DNA of 64,000 nt from Streptococcus ruminicola (lineage in GTDB: Bacteria > Bacillota > Bacilli > Lactobacillales > Streptococcaceae): NCBI RefSeq assembly GCF_011387195.1, contig NZ_CP046919.1, forward strand, positions 620,001-684,000. Direction: 5' to 3'. Shown piece by piece: positions 54,742 to 64,000 of this stretch. The translations under genes were made by a program, and so were the position numbers. The notes below the pieces were generated by a model. The model saw only the letters and a program-made list of their open reading frames with translations, did not search any database and was not told where the DNA came from. The first letter of the stretch is position 1, and each line of letters begins with the position of its first letter.

Positions 54742-55587
54742 TTATTCCTTAACACCACCGAGTGTCACACCGGCAATAATGTATTTTGAAAGGAAAAGAT
54801 AAACGATAATAATTGGCACAATAGCCACTAAAATCATTGTGTAAATTTTACCCATATCAAAGTTCATGTAATCTGCGCCACGCAATGTTGCAATCAAAAT
54901 TGGCACAGTCATCTTGCTCTTCGTTTGAATAACCAAGGCTGGAATGAAGTAGTTATTCCAAGAACCAACAAAGGTAAAGATTGCTTGAACTGCAATAGCT
55001 GGTTTCATAATTGGAAGAACAATCGTGTTAAATGTTCTAAATTCATTTGACCCATCAATACGAGCAGCTTCTACCAATGAAATTGGTAATGATGATTCCA
55101 AGTAACTATACATGAAATAAAATACCGCTGGTGAAGCAACTGATGGAATAATCAATGGAAGCCAACTATCGTACATTCCCATGTTAGTGATTAAACGCAA
55201 GAAACCCATTGAAGTAACTTGTGTTGGCATAACCAAAATCGCCAAAATGAAAGTAAAGGCAACTTTTTTCAACTTAAAGTCATAAACATATAAACCATAA
55301 GCAGTCAAAGCTGAGAAATAAGTACAGATAGCAGCTGTCAAACCTGAAATAATCAAGCTGTTCAAAATTCCATGAAACATCGGGAAGCTACCATCGTTAG
55401 CTACCTTGCTCAGGTTATCAAATAAGGAACCACCAGGTAGTGCTGAGAAACCTTTTTGCAACTCAGCATGTGAGTGGGTCGCATTAATAATCAAGATATA
55501 AAAGAAGAATAGGCACATGAATGATAAGGTAATTAACACAAAATGTGCCACAATAACACGTAATCTATTTTTTGCTTTTGTTGACAT
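54742..55587 (-). CDS. Sugar ABC transporter permease, MalG-type
   Basis: 281 residues, six membrane segments. The EAA loop is EAARIDGSNEFRTFNTIVLP near 190, where the ATPase docks. The start overlaps the upstream permease stop by one base. Its oligosaccharide substrate is inferred from the neighbours. Confidence 0.92.
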   Translation of the reverse strand: MSTKAKNRLRVIVAHFVLITLSFMCLFFFYILIINATHSHAELQKGFSALPGGSLFDNLSKVANDGSFPMFHGILNSLIISGLTAAICTYFSALTAYGLYVYDFKLKKVAFTFILAILVMPTQVTSMGFLRLITNMGMYDSWLPLIIPSVASPAVFYFMYSYLESSLPISLVEAARIDGSNEFRTFNTIVLPIMKPAIAVQAIFTFVGSWNNYFIPALVIQTKSKMTVPILIATLRGADYMNFDMGKIYTMILVAIVPIIIVYLFLSKYIIAGVTLGGVKE

Positions 55588-56531
55588 TATTTCGCCTTTC
55601 TACCTTTGTGTTTCAATTGGTGTTTGGTTGTTTTAAGTTCGTTGTTAGTCATACGATAAACGAACCAACAAAGAATCGCACTAACCACAAAGAGGTAAAC
55701 TGATAGTGCACCGGCCATACCGTAGTTCTTGCTCTTCAAGTGATTGTTCAAGAACATAATCAAGGTTGTTGATGTACGGTCTGGAGAACCTTGTCCGTTA
55801 GTCAAGATTTGCGGAACATCGAACATTTGCAAACCACCGATAATTGACGTAATCAAGGTATAAGCCAAAATAGGTCGAATCATTGGCAAAGTGATATAGA
55901 AGAAACGTTGACGACTGTTACAACCATCGATTTCAGCTGCTTCAAAAATATCTGGGCTAATTCCCATGATAGCTGCCATCAACATGATTGTGGTATTACC
56001 AAACCACATCAAGAAGTTCATCACACCAACCAATGAACGTGTTCCAAGAGCAGAACCCATGAAATCAATCGGTTCTTTAATCCAACCAAGTGATTCCAAG
56101 ATAGAATTGATAGGACCATTTGTTGAAAAGAGTGTGAAGAATAACATGGCAAAAGCTGATGCCATGATCAAGTTTGGCAAGTAAATGACAACTTTAAAGA
56201 ATTGTCGACCACGAATTTTAAGTCTTGCATCAACAAACCAGTTGGCAAGTAGCAAGGCAATAACAATCTGTGGAATAAAACCAATCAACCACATAATCAT
56301 GGTATTTGCCGCATATTTCAACATATCTGAATGCAGTAAGCTTACGTAGTTTTTTAGCCCAACGAAATTAGGCCCAATCTCTGTCATCCCTGAACGATAA
56401 TATTCAAAGAAACTATACCGAATGGTGTCCACCAAAGGTATAAAAGAGAAAATGAAGAAAATTAGGAAGAAGGGAAGGATGAAAATATATCCCCATTTCC
56501 CATAATCTATACGCTTACGTCTTTTTTTCAT
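55587..56531 (-). CDS. Sugar ABC transporter permease, MalF-type
   Basis: 314 residues from the ATG at 56531, which has GGAGGAG upstream. A 16-codon extension lacks this. Six membrane segments and the EAA loop EAAEIDGCNSRQRFFYITLP near 213. No ATP-binding gene exists in the locus, as in other streptococci that share one MsmK-type ATPase among importers (established for related species). Confidence 0.92.
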   Translation of the reverse strand: MKKRRKRIDYGKWGYIFILPFFLIFFIFSFIPLVDTIRYSFFEYYRSGMTEIGPNFVGLKNYVSLLHSDMLKYAANTMIMWLIGFIPQIVIALLLANWFVDARLKIRGRQFFKVVIYLPNLIMASAFAMLFFTLFSTNGPINSILESLGWIKEPIDFMGSALGTRSLVGVMNFLMWFGNTTIMLMAAIMGISPDIFEAAEIDGCNSRQRFFYITLPMIRPILAYTLITSIIGGLQMFDVPQILTNGQGSPDRTSTTLIMFLNNHLKSKNYGMAGALSVYLFVVSAILCWFVYRMTNNELKTTKHQLKHKGRKAK

Positions 56532-56690
56532 CTTTATCACTCCTCCAAAATACGAGGAGCAAGTCAGAATACCTTCCATCTGGAATCGATTTTCTAACTC
56601 GCCCCCGCAAGGTCTACCAAAATTCTAAAATCCCAATTAAATGCCTCAATTTTTTAAATAGTACTTAAGTCTAGGACGATTAAGCTACTT
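56532..56690 (-). other. Spacer between binding-protein and permease genes
   Basis: 158 bases with a small hairpin (TTCCATCTGGAA near 56577) and T-rich tracts but no ORF. Binding proteins are usually made in excess, so partial termination or processing here would make sense. Confidence 0.4.
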
Positions 56691-58058
56691 TTAGTCTGGC
56701 CATTTAACATCTGTAATTTCTGGATAACGTTCTTTAATGGCTGTTTCAAAGTTTGATTTAGCTTTGTTGTAGCTTACTTTACCTTGTAGGTAATCATTAA
56801 AGGCATTTTGAATCAATTCAACACAACCTTGGTCATATGATGACAATGGTGCAATCTTAATGTTTTCTGCAACTGGTGCGTAGTATGAATAAGCATTTTC
56901 ACCACCAAGGAAGTCTGATTTGAAGCTATCATCTTTAGCTGCTGCTTCCATACCAGATTTAGTATTTGTGAAGTCTTGGTAATCTTTAGAAATCTTCAAA
57001 AGGTTATCTTTATCAGCTGTCAAAGCTTTGATGATTTCTTTAACATGTTTAGGGTTATCAGTACCTTCGGCACCATGGATGTATGAACCACCCCAGTTGT
57101 ATTCTTGTGGTGGATTAGTAACTGCCCATTCTCCATCAGCACCATCCCAGTTAGATTTCAAAGTAAAGTCAATACCCCAAGCTGGGAACAAGAATGCAAA
57201 GACTTTAGATTGTGAACCCATAGCTTTGTTCCAGTCATCTGTCCATTGACCTTTAACTGTTTTATTGAAGTAACCAGCGTCAAGCCATTCTTTAGAATCT
57301 TTAACCCAGTTCATGATTTGAGGGTCTACACGTACAGTTGTTGAACCTTTTTCAACCCAAGGTTTAGAAATACTGTTACCGTACAAACGGAATGTATCAG
57401 CATATGATGCAAATGTGTAGTAACCTTTATTAAGAAGTTCTTGTGATGTTGCTTTCATAGTATCCCAGTCTTTAACTTTTTCACCAACTGCTGTTGGGTC
57501 ATCAGTACCAAAGACATCTTTTGCAATATCACGACGATAGATTAGAACACCTGGACATGTTTGCCAAGTTGAACCGCGTTGAACACCATCTTCATCAGAA
57601 GCTGTTTCTTTAGTGAAATCATATTGGTCAGCCAAATCTTTCTTAGGATTGATTCCCAAATCTTTCAAAGGCATCGCAACGTTTGCTTTTTTAGAAGTGT
57701 ATTTTGAAACGTAGTCAGTTTCTGATAGGAAAATATCGACTTTATCATCAGCAGAAGCTGAGTCTTGTTTTTCAAGCGCTTCATCCAATTTTTGTTGGTA
57801 AACACCATCTTGGTTTGGATTGATAATCCAGTGGATTTCACTACCGTCTTTTAGTTTAGTAACTGTTCCATCTTTAGAAGTTGATTTAACTTCTGGATAA
57901 ACAGCTTCCACACGTTGACGGAATTCATCATTCCAAGAGTAGATGTTGATAACTTTGCCTTCTGCACCTGAAGCTGATGTGCTTGATTTAGAAGAGCAAC
58001 CAACCATTGTCCCTGCTGCAAGAGCAATCGCTATAAAAGCGCTTACTTTTTTGTTCAT
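56691..58058 (-). CDS. Extracellular sugar-binding lipoprotein (ABC importer)
   Basis: 455 residues. The signal peptide MNKKVSAFIAIALAAGTMVG ends in a lipobox (MVGCSSK), so it is anchored outside the membrane. The rest is a family 1 solute-binding fold. The locus, with GH16 and GH94 enzymes, suggests beta-gluco-oligosaccharides as ligand (inference). First gene of binding protein - permease - permease - GH16 - GH16. Confidence 0.93.
   Translation of the reverse strand: MNKKVSAFIAIALAAGTMVGCSSKSSTSASGAEGKVINIYSWNDEFRQRVEAVYPEVKSTSKDGTVTKLKDGSEIHWIINPNQDGVYQQKLDEALEKQDSASADDKVDIFLSETDYVSKYTSKKANVAMPLKDLGINPKKDLADQYDFTKETASDEDGVQRGSTWQTCPGVLIYRRDIAKDVFGTDDPTAVGEKVKDWDTMKATSQELLNKGYYTFASYADTFRLYGNSISKPWVEKGSTTVRVDPQIMNWVKDSKEWLDAGYFNKTVKGQWTDDWNKAMGSQSKVFAFLFPAWGIDFTLKSNWDGADGEWAVTNPPQEYNWGGSYIHGAEGTDNPKHVKEIIKALTADKDNLLKISKDYQDFTNTKSGMEAAAKDDSFKSDFLGGENAYSYYAPVAENIKIAPLSSYDQGCVELIQNAFNDYLQGKVSYNKAKSNFETAIKERYPEITDVKWPD
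58034..58048 (-). promoter_or_regulatory. cre-like site at the start of the binding-protein gene
   Basis: AAAAGCGCTTACTT matches the CcpA site except at the ends. It lies within codons 3-8, a position where a bound CcpA can block elongation. Because it codes for KVSAF, it may be coincidental. Confidence 0.45.
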
Positions 58059-58437
58059 AATCCTTCTCCTTTTTGAGGTTTCCCCTCATGTTTTTTGTAA
58101 CTGCATTATAACGCGATTCCGAGAAGTGTTATATTATAATATTTTAAAAAATATCAGTTTTATGACCTTGTTTGAAAAAATTTTTATAAAAAATCATGCT
58201 TTTCTAATCTTTTTAATAGGTAAACCCTTTCATATAAAACGTTGATTTTCCTATAAAATTAGGCTTTATAGCCATTTTTCTAACTTTATACACCATAGTT
58301 TCCTAATAAAGTGCTATATGTAAAAAATTTGACACTTCTTGAGTTAATATCATAATTATGATATTTTTCTCTTCTTTTTTATTTTCTCTAAGGCTAATTT
58401 CGACTAAAATATGGGGCAGAAGATAAAGGAGATAACT
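58059..58437. promoter_or_regulatory. Divergent control region of the beta-glucan locus
   Basis: About 380 bp without a gene between the importer and phosphorylase operons. A TATAAT (58105-58110, minus strand) for the importer lacks a good -35, which suggests an activator. TTGACA (58329-58334) and CATAAT (58351-58356), 16 bp apart on the plus strand, serve the phosphorylases. The middle is AT-rich. No clear AraC site was recognised. Confidence 0.6.
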
Positions 58438-61137
58438 ATGAAGCCATTAACTTTTACTAATAACAAGGGGGATTTCAAACTTTCCCAAGCAGAAAATATC
58501 AGTTCTTTGTACTTTCCACTTGCATCAGAAGTTGGACTAAAAAGTGCAGTCACTCCTAACTTGGGTGGCGATTCAAAAATCAATCAAGAAACTTTCCTAT
58601 TAGAACCTGTCAGTGTGGATAACCTCCACAACAATCGTTCAACTCGAAATTTCTGGGTTCGCGATGACAAAGGAAATATTTATTCTGCAACAGGTGCTTC
58701 TGCTAGTCAAGAAGCGCTACGTTTCTCAGATCAAGAAGAAGAAAATACTGTAGAAGCTGGTTTTATGTGGCATACCATTAAACGTCAATCAGCTGACTTA
58801 CCTTTAAAATCTACAATTACGTCATTTGTCCCACGAGATGAAAATGTCGAAATCATGCTCGTTACATTAGAAAACTTGTCAGACACTGACCAAAACTTAA
58901 CTGCTTACGGTGCCGTTCCAATTTTCGGACGTAGTGCTGACAATATCCGTGACCACCGAAACGTCACATCTATGTTGCACCGAATCAAAACTACAGACGA
59001 AGGTGTCTTAGTTTGCCCGACAATGTCATTTGATGAACGCGGTCACCAACTCAATCACCAAATTTATTATGTTCTTGGATTTGATGATAAAGAAAAAACA
59101 CCAAAAACATTCTACCCAACTGTAGAAACATTTATCGGAGAAGGCGGAACATTTACTCACCCAGCTGCTGTTTATAAAGACATAGAAGGCGTGACTGCAG
59201 ATACGCACATCGATGGTCGCGAAGCCATGGGAGCTTTCAAATTTGAAACCTTCACCCTAGCTGCTAGTCAAAGCAAGACATTTGTCCTATTAATGGGAAT
59301 CAATGACAAAGAAAAAGCGATTCAAACTGTTGCTGAAAAATACAAAAGCCTTGCTACCGTTGAAAAAGCACTGCAAGAAACAAAAGATTACTGGCAAGAA
59401 AAAGTTGGTGTTGATTTTAAAACTGGAGACAGCGACTTTGATGGCTACATGAAATGGGTTTGCTTCCAACCATTCTTACGTCGATTATTTGGTTGCTCAT
59501 TCTTGCCACATCACGATTATGGACGTGGCGGACGTGGTTGGCGCGACCTTTGGCAGGACTGCCTTTCACTCCTACTTATGGAGCCAAAAAATGTTGGCGA
59601 TATGATTATCAACAACTACAAGGGAGTTCGTCTTGATGGTACAAATGCGACAATCATCGGTGATGGTGACGGCAATTTCATTGCTGACCGTAATGGCATT
59701 ACTCGTGTTTGGATGGACCACGCGCTTTGGCCATTAATGACCACAAAACTCTACATCGACCAAACAGGTGACGTCGATATTTTGACCAAAGAAGTCTCAT
59801 ACTTCAAAGACCCTCACGTCAAACGTGGCACTGAAATCGACCAAGATTGGAATGATAACTATGGCAATGAACAACGCACTTCTGACAACAGCGTCTACAC
59901 TGGTAGCATCCTCGAACACTTGCTTATCCAACATTTGACTGGATTTTACGAAGTTGGTGACCATAATATCTACCGCCTACGTGGAGCTGATTGGAACGAT
60001 GCACTCGATATGGCTAATGACAACGGAGAAAGTGTTGCCTTTACTGCTGCTTATTCTGGAAATCTGATGGACCTTGCAAGCCTCATTCGTCTACTAGAAA
60101 GTCAAACCGGCACAGATTCTGTTGAAATCCTCGAAGAAATCGGTCTTTTGCTCAAAAATGACTCAGACATTTTCGATAATATTAAACGTAAACACCAAAT
60201 CCTCGAAGCCTACACTAACCAATGCCGCCACAACGTTACTGGACGTAAAATCAGAATTCCACTTTCTGAGTTGGCACTAAATCTCATTCAAAAAGCTGCT
60301 TGGCTTCGCCAACATCTGCAAAAACAAGAATGGCTTGATTTTGATGAACACGAAGGCTGCTACAACAGCTACTACGACAATAGTGGTAAACCAACTGATG
60401 GCTACTACAACGACCGTATGCACATGATGTTGACTGGACAAGTCTTTCCTATCATGAATTTTGTTGCTACAGATGAACAAATCCGTAAAATCACTGCCAG
60501 CGCTGACCACTACCTCTACCGTCCAGAAATTGGTGGCTACCGCCTCAATACAGATTTCAAAGAAATCAAAACAGATCTTGGACGTATGTTTGGTTTTGCT
60601 TACGGTGAAAAAGAAAACGGTGCTGTCTTCTCTCACATGACTGTTATGTATGCTAATGCGCTTTACCGTCGTGGCTTTGCCAAAGAAGGTTGGAAAGCTC
60701 TTAAGACACTATCTGACACAGCTCTAAACTTTGAAACTAGCCGTATCTATCCAGGAATTCCTGAATACTTCCGTGCAGATGGTCGAGGAGTTTATCACTA
60801 TCTAACTGGTGCAGCAAGCTGGTACATGTTGACAATGGTTACTGAAGCCTTTGGTGTTCACGGTAAAGCAGGTGACCTTGTCCTTTATCCAAAACTTCTT
60901 GCAGAACAATTTGACGAAAATGGACGTGCAAGTATCACAACTCAATTTGCTGATAAAACCTTCCAAATCCACTACGATAATCCAAATCAAAAAGATTTCG
61001 GAAAATACATTATCAAAAAAGCCACTTGTGATAACCAAGAAATCGATATCACGGATGATGCTTTTGCCTTTATCACAAAAGCTGACCTTGCTAACCTAAA
61101 CGACGAGGTTCATGAAATTGTCATTACACTAGATTAA
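58438..61137 (+). CDS. GH94 glycoside phosphorylase, long type (possibly laminaribiose- or cellodextrin-active)
   Basis: 899 residues from the ATG at 58438 (AAAGGAG upstream). Two-part GH94 layout: an N-terminal beta-sandwich (about 1-300) and an alpha/alpha barrel. GRGWRDLWQDCLSLL near 375 and GADWNDALD near 525 carry phosphate-site and catalytic Asp residues. No signal peptide, so it works inside. Length fits laminaribiose or cellodextrin phosphorylases rather than the 800-residue cellobiose type, but the linkage cannot be told by eye. With the second GH94 it could handle the two linkages of mixed-linkage glucan. Confidence 0.8.
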   Translation: MKPLTFTNNKGDFKLSQAENISSLYFPLASEVGLKSAVTPNLGGDSKINQETFLLEPVSVDNLHNNRSTRNFWVRDDKGNIYSATGASASQEALRFSDQEEENTVEAGFMWHTIKRQSADLPLKSTITSFVPRDENVEIMLVTLENLSDTDQNLTAYGAVPIFGRSADNIRDHRNVTSMLHRIKTTDEGVLVCPTMSFDERGHQLNHQIYYVLGFDDKEKTPKTFYPTVETFIGEGGTFTHPAAVYKDIEGVTADTHIDGREAMGAFKFETFTLAASQSKTFVLLMGINDKEKAIQTVAEKYKSLATVEKALQETKDYWQEKVGVDFKTGDSDFDGYMKWVCFQPFLRRLFGCSFLPHHDYGRGGRGWRDLWQDCLSLLLMEPKNVGDMIINNYKGVRLDGTNATIIGDGDGNFIADRNGITRVWMDHALWPLMTTKLYIDQTGDVDILTKEVSYFKDPHVKRGTEIDQDWNDNYGNEQRTSDNSVYTGSILEHLLIQHLTGFYEVGDHNIYRLRGADWNDALDMANDNGESVAFTAAYSGNLMDLASLIRLLESQTGTDSVEILEEIGLLLKNDSDIFDNIKRKHQILEAYTNQCRHNVTGRKIRIPLSELALNLIQKAAWLRQHLQKQEWLDFDEHEGCYNSYYDNSGKPTDGYYNDRMHMMLTGQVFPIMNFVATDEQIRKITASADHYLYRPEIGGYRLNTDFKEIKTDLGRMFGFAYGEKENGAVFSHMTVMYANALYRRGFAKEGWKALKTLSDTALNFETSRIYPGIPEYFRADGRGVYHYLTGAASWYMLTMVTEAFGVHGKAGDLVLYPKLLAEQFDENGRASITTQFADKTFQIHYDNPNQKDFGKYIIKKATCDNQEIDITDDAFAFITKADLANLNDEVHEIVITLD

Positions 61138-61157
61138 GAAAAAGAAAGGATTTTCTC

Positions 61158-63569
61158 ATGAAATACGGTTATTTTGATGACGCTAATCGCGAATATGTCA
61201 TCGACCACCCAAACACACCCAAACCTTGGGTTAACTACCTTGGGTCACCAGAATATGGTGCTATTATCTCAAATAACGCTGGCGGTTACAGCTTTGCTAA
61301 ATCAGGTGCCAATGGACGCATTTTACGCTACGTCTTCAATAACTTTGACCAACCAGGTCGCTACATCTACCTCCGAGACGATGATACCAAAGACTTCTGG
61401 TCTGCCTCATGGCAACCTGTTGGTAAAGACCTAAAAGACTACCACAGCGAATGCCACCACGGCATGGGCTACACTAAAATGATTGCTGATTACTCAGGCA
61501 TTCATTCAAAAGCCAGTTACTATGTGCCAAAAGATAAAAGCTATGAAGTTTGGGCAATTACCGTTACTAACCGTTCTGAACAAACTCGACATTTAACATT
61601 AACTGGTTACGCTGAATTTACCAACCACAGTAACTACGAACAAGACCAAGTTAACCTACAATATTCTCTTTTCATCACACGCACACTCTTCCAAGATAAC
61701 CGCATCGTCCAACAAATTCATGGGAATCTTGATACTCTTGATGACAGCGAACAAGTTGACGAAAAGAACGTTACTGAACGTTTCTTCGGTCTTGGCGGTG
61801 CTAGCGTCAGCTCATATTGTGGAGACAAAAAAGACTTCTTAGGTGGCTACAATGGCTACGACAAACCTGCTGGTGTCACATCAGGAGACCTCGGCAACCA
61901 AACAAGCTACAATGAAAATGCTTGTGGTGCCCTTTCAAGTAAAGTCACTCTTGAACCTCAAGAAAGCAAAACCCTTGTCTTTCTCCTTGGTGAAAAATCA
62001 TCACAAGAAGCTGCAGAAATCCTAGCTCATTACGACCACCCTGGAGAAACAGTCGAAGAAGAAATCCAAGAACTTCGCAAAGAATGGGAAGACCGCTTGA
62101 CTAACCTACAAGTCAACACACCTAGCCCAGAATTCAACACTATGCTTAACACTTGGAATGCTTATAACTGTTACATGACCTTTATCTGGTCACGCGCAGC
62201 ATCATTTGTTTACTGTGGTCTTCGTAACGGTTATGGTTACCGCGATACTGTCCAAGACATCCAAGGTATCATTCACTTGAAACCTGAAATGGCTGCCGAA
62301 AAAATTCGTTTCATGTTGTCAGCCCAAGTTGACAATGGTGGCGGACTTCCACTTGTAAAATTCACTCATAACCCAGGACATGAAGACACACCTGATGATG
62401 CTTCTTACGTTCAAGAAACTGGACACCCAGCTTACCGTGCTGACGATGCTCTCTGGCTCTTCCCAACAGTTTACAAATACATCTCTGAAACAGGAAACCT
62501 TGCTTTCCTTGATGAAGTGATTCCATTTGCCAATAAAGGCGAGGCTAGTGTTTACGAACACTTAAAAGGTGCTGTTCAATTCTCACTTGACCACCTCGGA
62601 CCACACGGCATGCCTGCTGGACTTTATGCCGACTGGAATGACTGCCTTCGTCTCGGTGCCAATGGTGAATCATCATTTGTCGCTTTGCAATTCTACTATG
62701 CCCTAAGTGTCTTGCGCGAATTTGCCAAAGCCAAAGAAGATACTGACTACCTTACTTTTCTCGACTCTGAACAAGAGAAAATGGGACAAAAAATTCAAGA
62801 CCTCTGCTGGGACAATGACCGCTTCATTCGCGGCTTTACCGAAGCTGGCGAACGTATCGGGGCAGCTGATGACCCAGAAGCTAACATGTGGCTTAACCCT
62901 CAAAGCTGGGCTGTTATCAGTGGCTTTGCTGACAAAGAACAAGCTGAACTTGCCATGAACAATGTCTACGAGCAACTTAATACTGATTATGGTGCCATCC
63001 TCATGAACCCACCATATCACGCTCATGCATTCGATGGAGCCCTTGCCGTTATCTACAACCAAGGGACAAAAGAAAATGCAGGTATCTTCTCACAATCACA
63101 AGGCTGGTTAATCCTAGCTGAAGCCCTACGCGGACAAGGACAGCGTGCCTTTACTTACTTTATGGAAAATGCCCCAGCTGGTCAAAATGACTGTGCAGAA
63201 ATTCGCCAACTAGAACCTTACTGCTATGGTCAATTCACAGAAGGTCCTGCTAGTCCACACTTCGGACGTTCACACGTTCACTGGCTCACAGGTACAGCAT
63301 CAACTGTCATGGTTGGTTGTGTGGAAGGTATCTTGGGACTTCGACCTGACTTAGGCGGATTAAAACTCTCACCAGCCATTCCAAAAGAATGGGATAACTT
63401 CAGCATGACTAAGATTTTCCGTGGCAAAGAACTTCACATCACTGTGGAAAATCCAAACCACAAGGAAACAGGCTTTACAAAACTTGTCCTAAACGGTCAA
63501 GAACTTGACCAAGCCTATCTTCCTGAAGACCTCTTACAAGACACTAACCAAATCACTCTTACTCTATAA
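61158..63569 (+). CDS. GH94 phosphorylase, cellobiose/chitobiose phosphorylase type
   Basis: 803 residues starting MKYGYFDDANREYVI, the classic start of cellobiose and chitobiose phosphorylases. GYGYRDTVQDIQG, YADWNDCLRLG (catalytic Asp) and HWLTGTASTVMVG are visible. It would split a disaccharide into sugar-1-phosphate and sugar, saving ATP. The glucan context favours cellobiose over N-acetyl-chitobiose. It follows the first GH94 gene by 20 bp, AAAGGA ribosome site. Confidence 0.88.
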   Translation: MKYGYFDDANREYVIDHPNTPKPWVNYLGSPEYGAIISNNAGGYSFAKSGANGRILRYVFNNFDQPGRYIYLRDDDTKDFWSASWQPVGKDLKDYHSECHHGMGYTKMIADYSGIHSKASYYVPKDKSYEVWAITVTNRSEQTRHLTLTGYAEFTNHSNYEQDQVNLQYSLFITRTLFQDNRIVQQIHGNLDTLDDSEQVDEKNVTERFFGLGGASVSSYCGDKKDFLGGYNGYDKPAGVTSGDLGNQTSYNENACGALSSKVTLEPQESKTLVFLLGEKSSQEAAEILAHYDHPGETVEEEIQELRKEWEDRLTNLQVNTPSPEFNTMLNTWNAYNCYMTFIWSRAASFVYCGLRNGYGYRDTVQDIQGIIHLKPEMAAEKIRFMLSAQVDNGGGLPLVKFTHNPGHEDTPDDASYVQETGHPAYRADDALWLFPTVYKYISETGNLAFLDEVIPFANKGEASVYEHLKGAVQFSLDHLGPHGMPAGLYADWNDCLRLGANGESSFVALQFYYALSVLREFAKAKEDTDYLTFLDSEQEKMGQKIQDLCWDNDRFIRGFTEAGERIGAADDPEANMWLNPQSWAVISGFADKEQAELAMNNVYEQLNTDYGAILMNPPYHAHAFDGALAVIYNQGTKENAGIFSQSQGWLILAEALRGQGQRAFTYFMENAPAGQNDCAEIRQLEPYCYGQFTEGPASPHFGRSHVHWLTGTASTVMVGCVEGILGLRPDLGGLKLSPAIPKEWDNFSMTKIFRGKELHITVENPNHKETGFTKLVLNGQELDQAYLPEDLLQDTNQITLTL

Positions 63570-63575
63570 AGAAAG

Positions 63576-63599
63576 CTGGGACTTGCTCCCAGTTTTTTT
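63576..63599 (+). terminator. Terminator of the GH94 operon
   Basis: CTGGGA/TCCCAG stem with a 5-base loop and T7 on the plus strand. Confidence 0.9.
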
Positions 63600-63781
63600 A
63601 TGGCTTCATTTTAAAAAAACGTCCCTTTTCTAAGACAAAATCAGTTTCTATAAGAGCTGTTAAGAATGATTGCATTATTTTATTCAGCCAAGGCAATTAC
63701 TGCTTCAAATCGCCTTTTATAGCTGTTATACACAAGCTTATCAAACTTATCAAGACACCAATCAATTGATTCCACTCATCA
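63600..63781. other. Intergenic stretch, nothing recognised
   Basis: AT-rich DNA between two terminators. No ORF with a ribosome site, no tRNA, no repeat of note. Confidence 0.5.
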
Positions 63782-63815
63782 CAAAAAAGGAACTGAGACA
63801 AGCTCAGCTCCTTTT
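63782..63815 (-). terminator. Terminator of the edge GH16 gene
   Basis: AAAGGAGCTGAG pairs with CTCAGTTCCTTT, followed by T-rich sequence on the minus strand, past the stop at 63949. Confidence 0.75.
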
Positions 63816-63948
63816 ATCGTTAACGTTTAAAAAGAAAGAATTTTAAAGAGTTATTTTGTTGAGAGAGATTTTAACCGATTTATTTTGGGAGTGTAGTTAT
63901 AATCAGTTAAGTAAAAACAAATTGTTATTTGGTTACTGTCTAGCTTAA

Positions 63949-64000
63949 TTAAAATTTATCGTAGCTAATCCAGTCATAATATGCATACAAAGGAGTTCGA
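63949..64000 (-). CDS. Third GH16 beta-glucanase, C-terminal end only
   Basis: Only the last 16 codons are in the window. They encode [15 protein letters not shown], nearly the same as the ends of the GH16 domains at 52603 and 53272. So a third copy lies just outside. As in the 213-residue copy, the protein ends right after the domain, without a wall anchor. Confidence 0.8.
   Translation of the reverse strand, partial: RTPLYAYYDWISYDKF

Noticed and set aside
58165..58260. Additional cre or AraC site in the divergent region
   Set aside because: TGAAAGGGTTTACC lacks the central CG of cre, and no paired AraC half-sites were convincing.

Overview
The window reads as a chromosomal segment of a low-GC Streptococcus, most likely of the S. 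bovis/S. equinus complex (inference). Pointers are the streptococcal housekeeping order (glnR-glnA, pgk, gapA, rpsL-rpsG-fusA, purR), ComD/ComE-type bacteriocin regulation, the dltR-dltS-dltX-dltA-B-C-D cluster, the mleR/mleS/mleP malolactic locus, and secreted GH16 beta-glucanases of the kind known from rumen S. bovis.

Layout. 1-10.4 kb is core metabolism and translation, all leftward: partial gltB, glnA, glnR, a membrane protein, pgk, gapA, fusA, rpsG, rpsL. 10.4-16.5 kb holds purR, a frameshifted lipoprotein gene and the overlapping operon rsgA-rpe-thiN-rmuC-yhaM. 16.5-35 kb is an accessory bacteriocin and quorum-sensing island that starts beside a tRNA-Ser and separates rsgA from ksgA, which are adjacent in related streptococci. 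35-39.5 kb is ksgA, a DUF1697 gene, rnmV, tatD and an ABC exporter. 39.5-45 kb is an OFA-family transporter and the malolactic locus. 45-51.4 kb is the dlt cluster with its own two-component system. 51.6-64 kb is a beta-glucan utilisation locus: AraC regulator, three GH16 genes (one cut by the window edge), an ABC importer without its own ATPase, and two divergent GH94 phosphorylases.

The island is the most interesting part. It carries two LytTR response regulators and four complete ComD-like histidine kinases, three of them tandem paralogues plus a collapsed fourth copy. It also has a double-glycine pheromone precursor, five double-glycine bacteriocin-like peptides, four CPBP membrane proteins, two immunity-type proteins, several tiny membrane proteins, and a C39-peptidase ABC exporter with its accessory protein. 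Many of the small genes had to be read directly from the sequence. Two distinct operator codes can be read by eye. Class A has direct 9-mers resembling GTTTACGAC spaced exactly 21 bp apart, with the -10 element 28-29 bp further on (8 sites). Class B has TTAGGAAT-like 9-mers, also 21 bp apart, with the -10 exactly 27 bp further on (2 sites). Class A fronts the exporter, every bacteriocin cassette and the second regulator pair. Class B fronts the pheromone gene and a roughly 0.5-kb leftward transcription unit that has no convincing ORF but ends in a strong terminator. The simplest model, inferred, is a two-tier circuit: regulator 1 with its three kinases acts through class B on the pheromone and an RNA, and regulator 2 acts through class A on production, export and immunity.

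The beta-glucan locus looks like a complete route: cell-wall-anchored GH16 cuts mixed-linkage glucan, the ABC system imports oligosaccharides, and the GH94 enzymes phosphorolyse them inside the cell.
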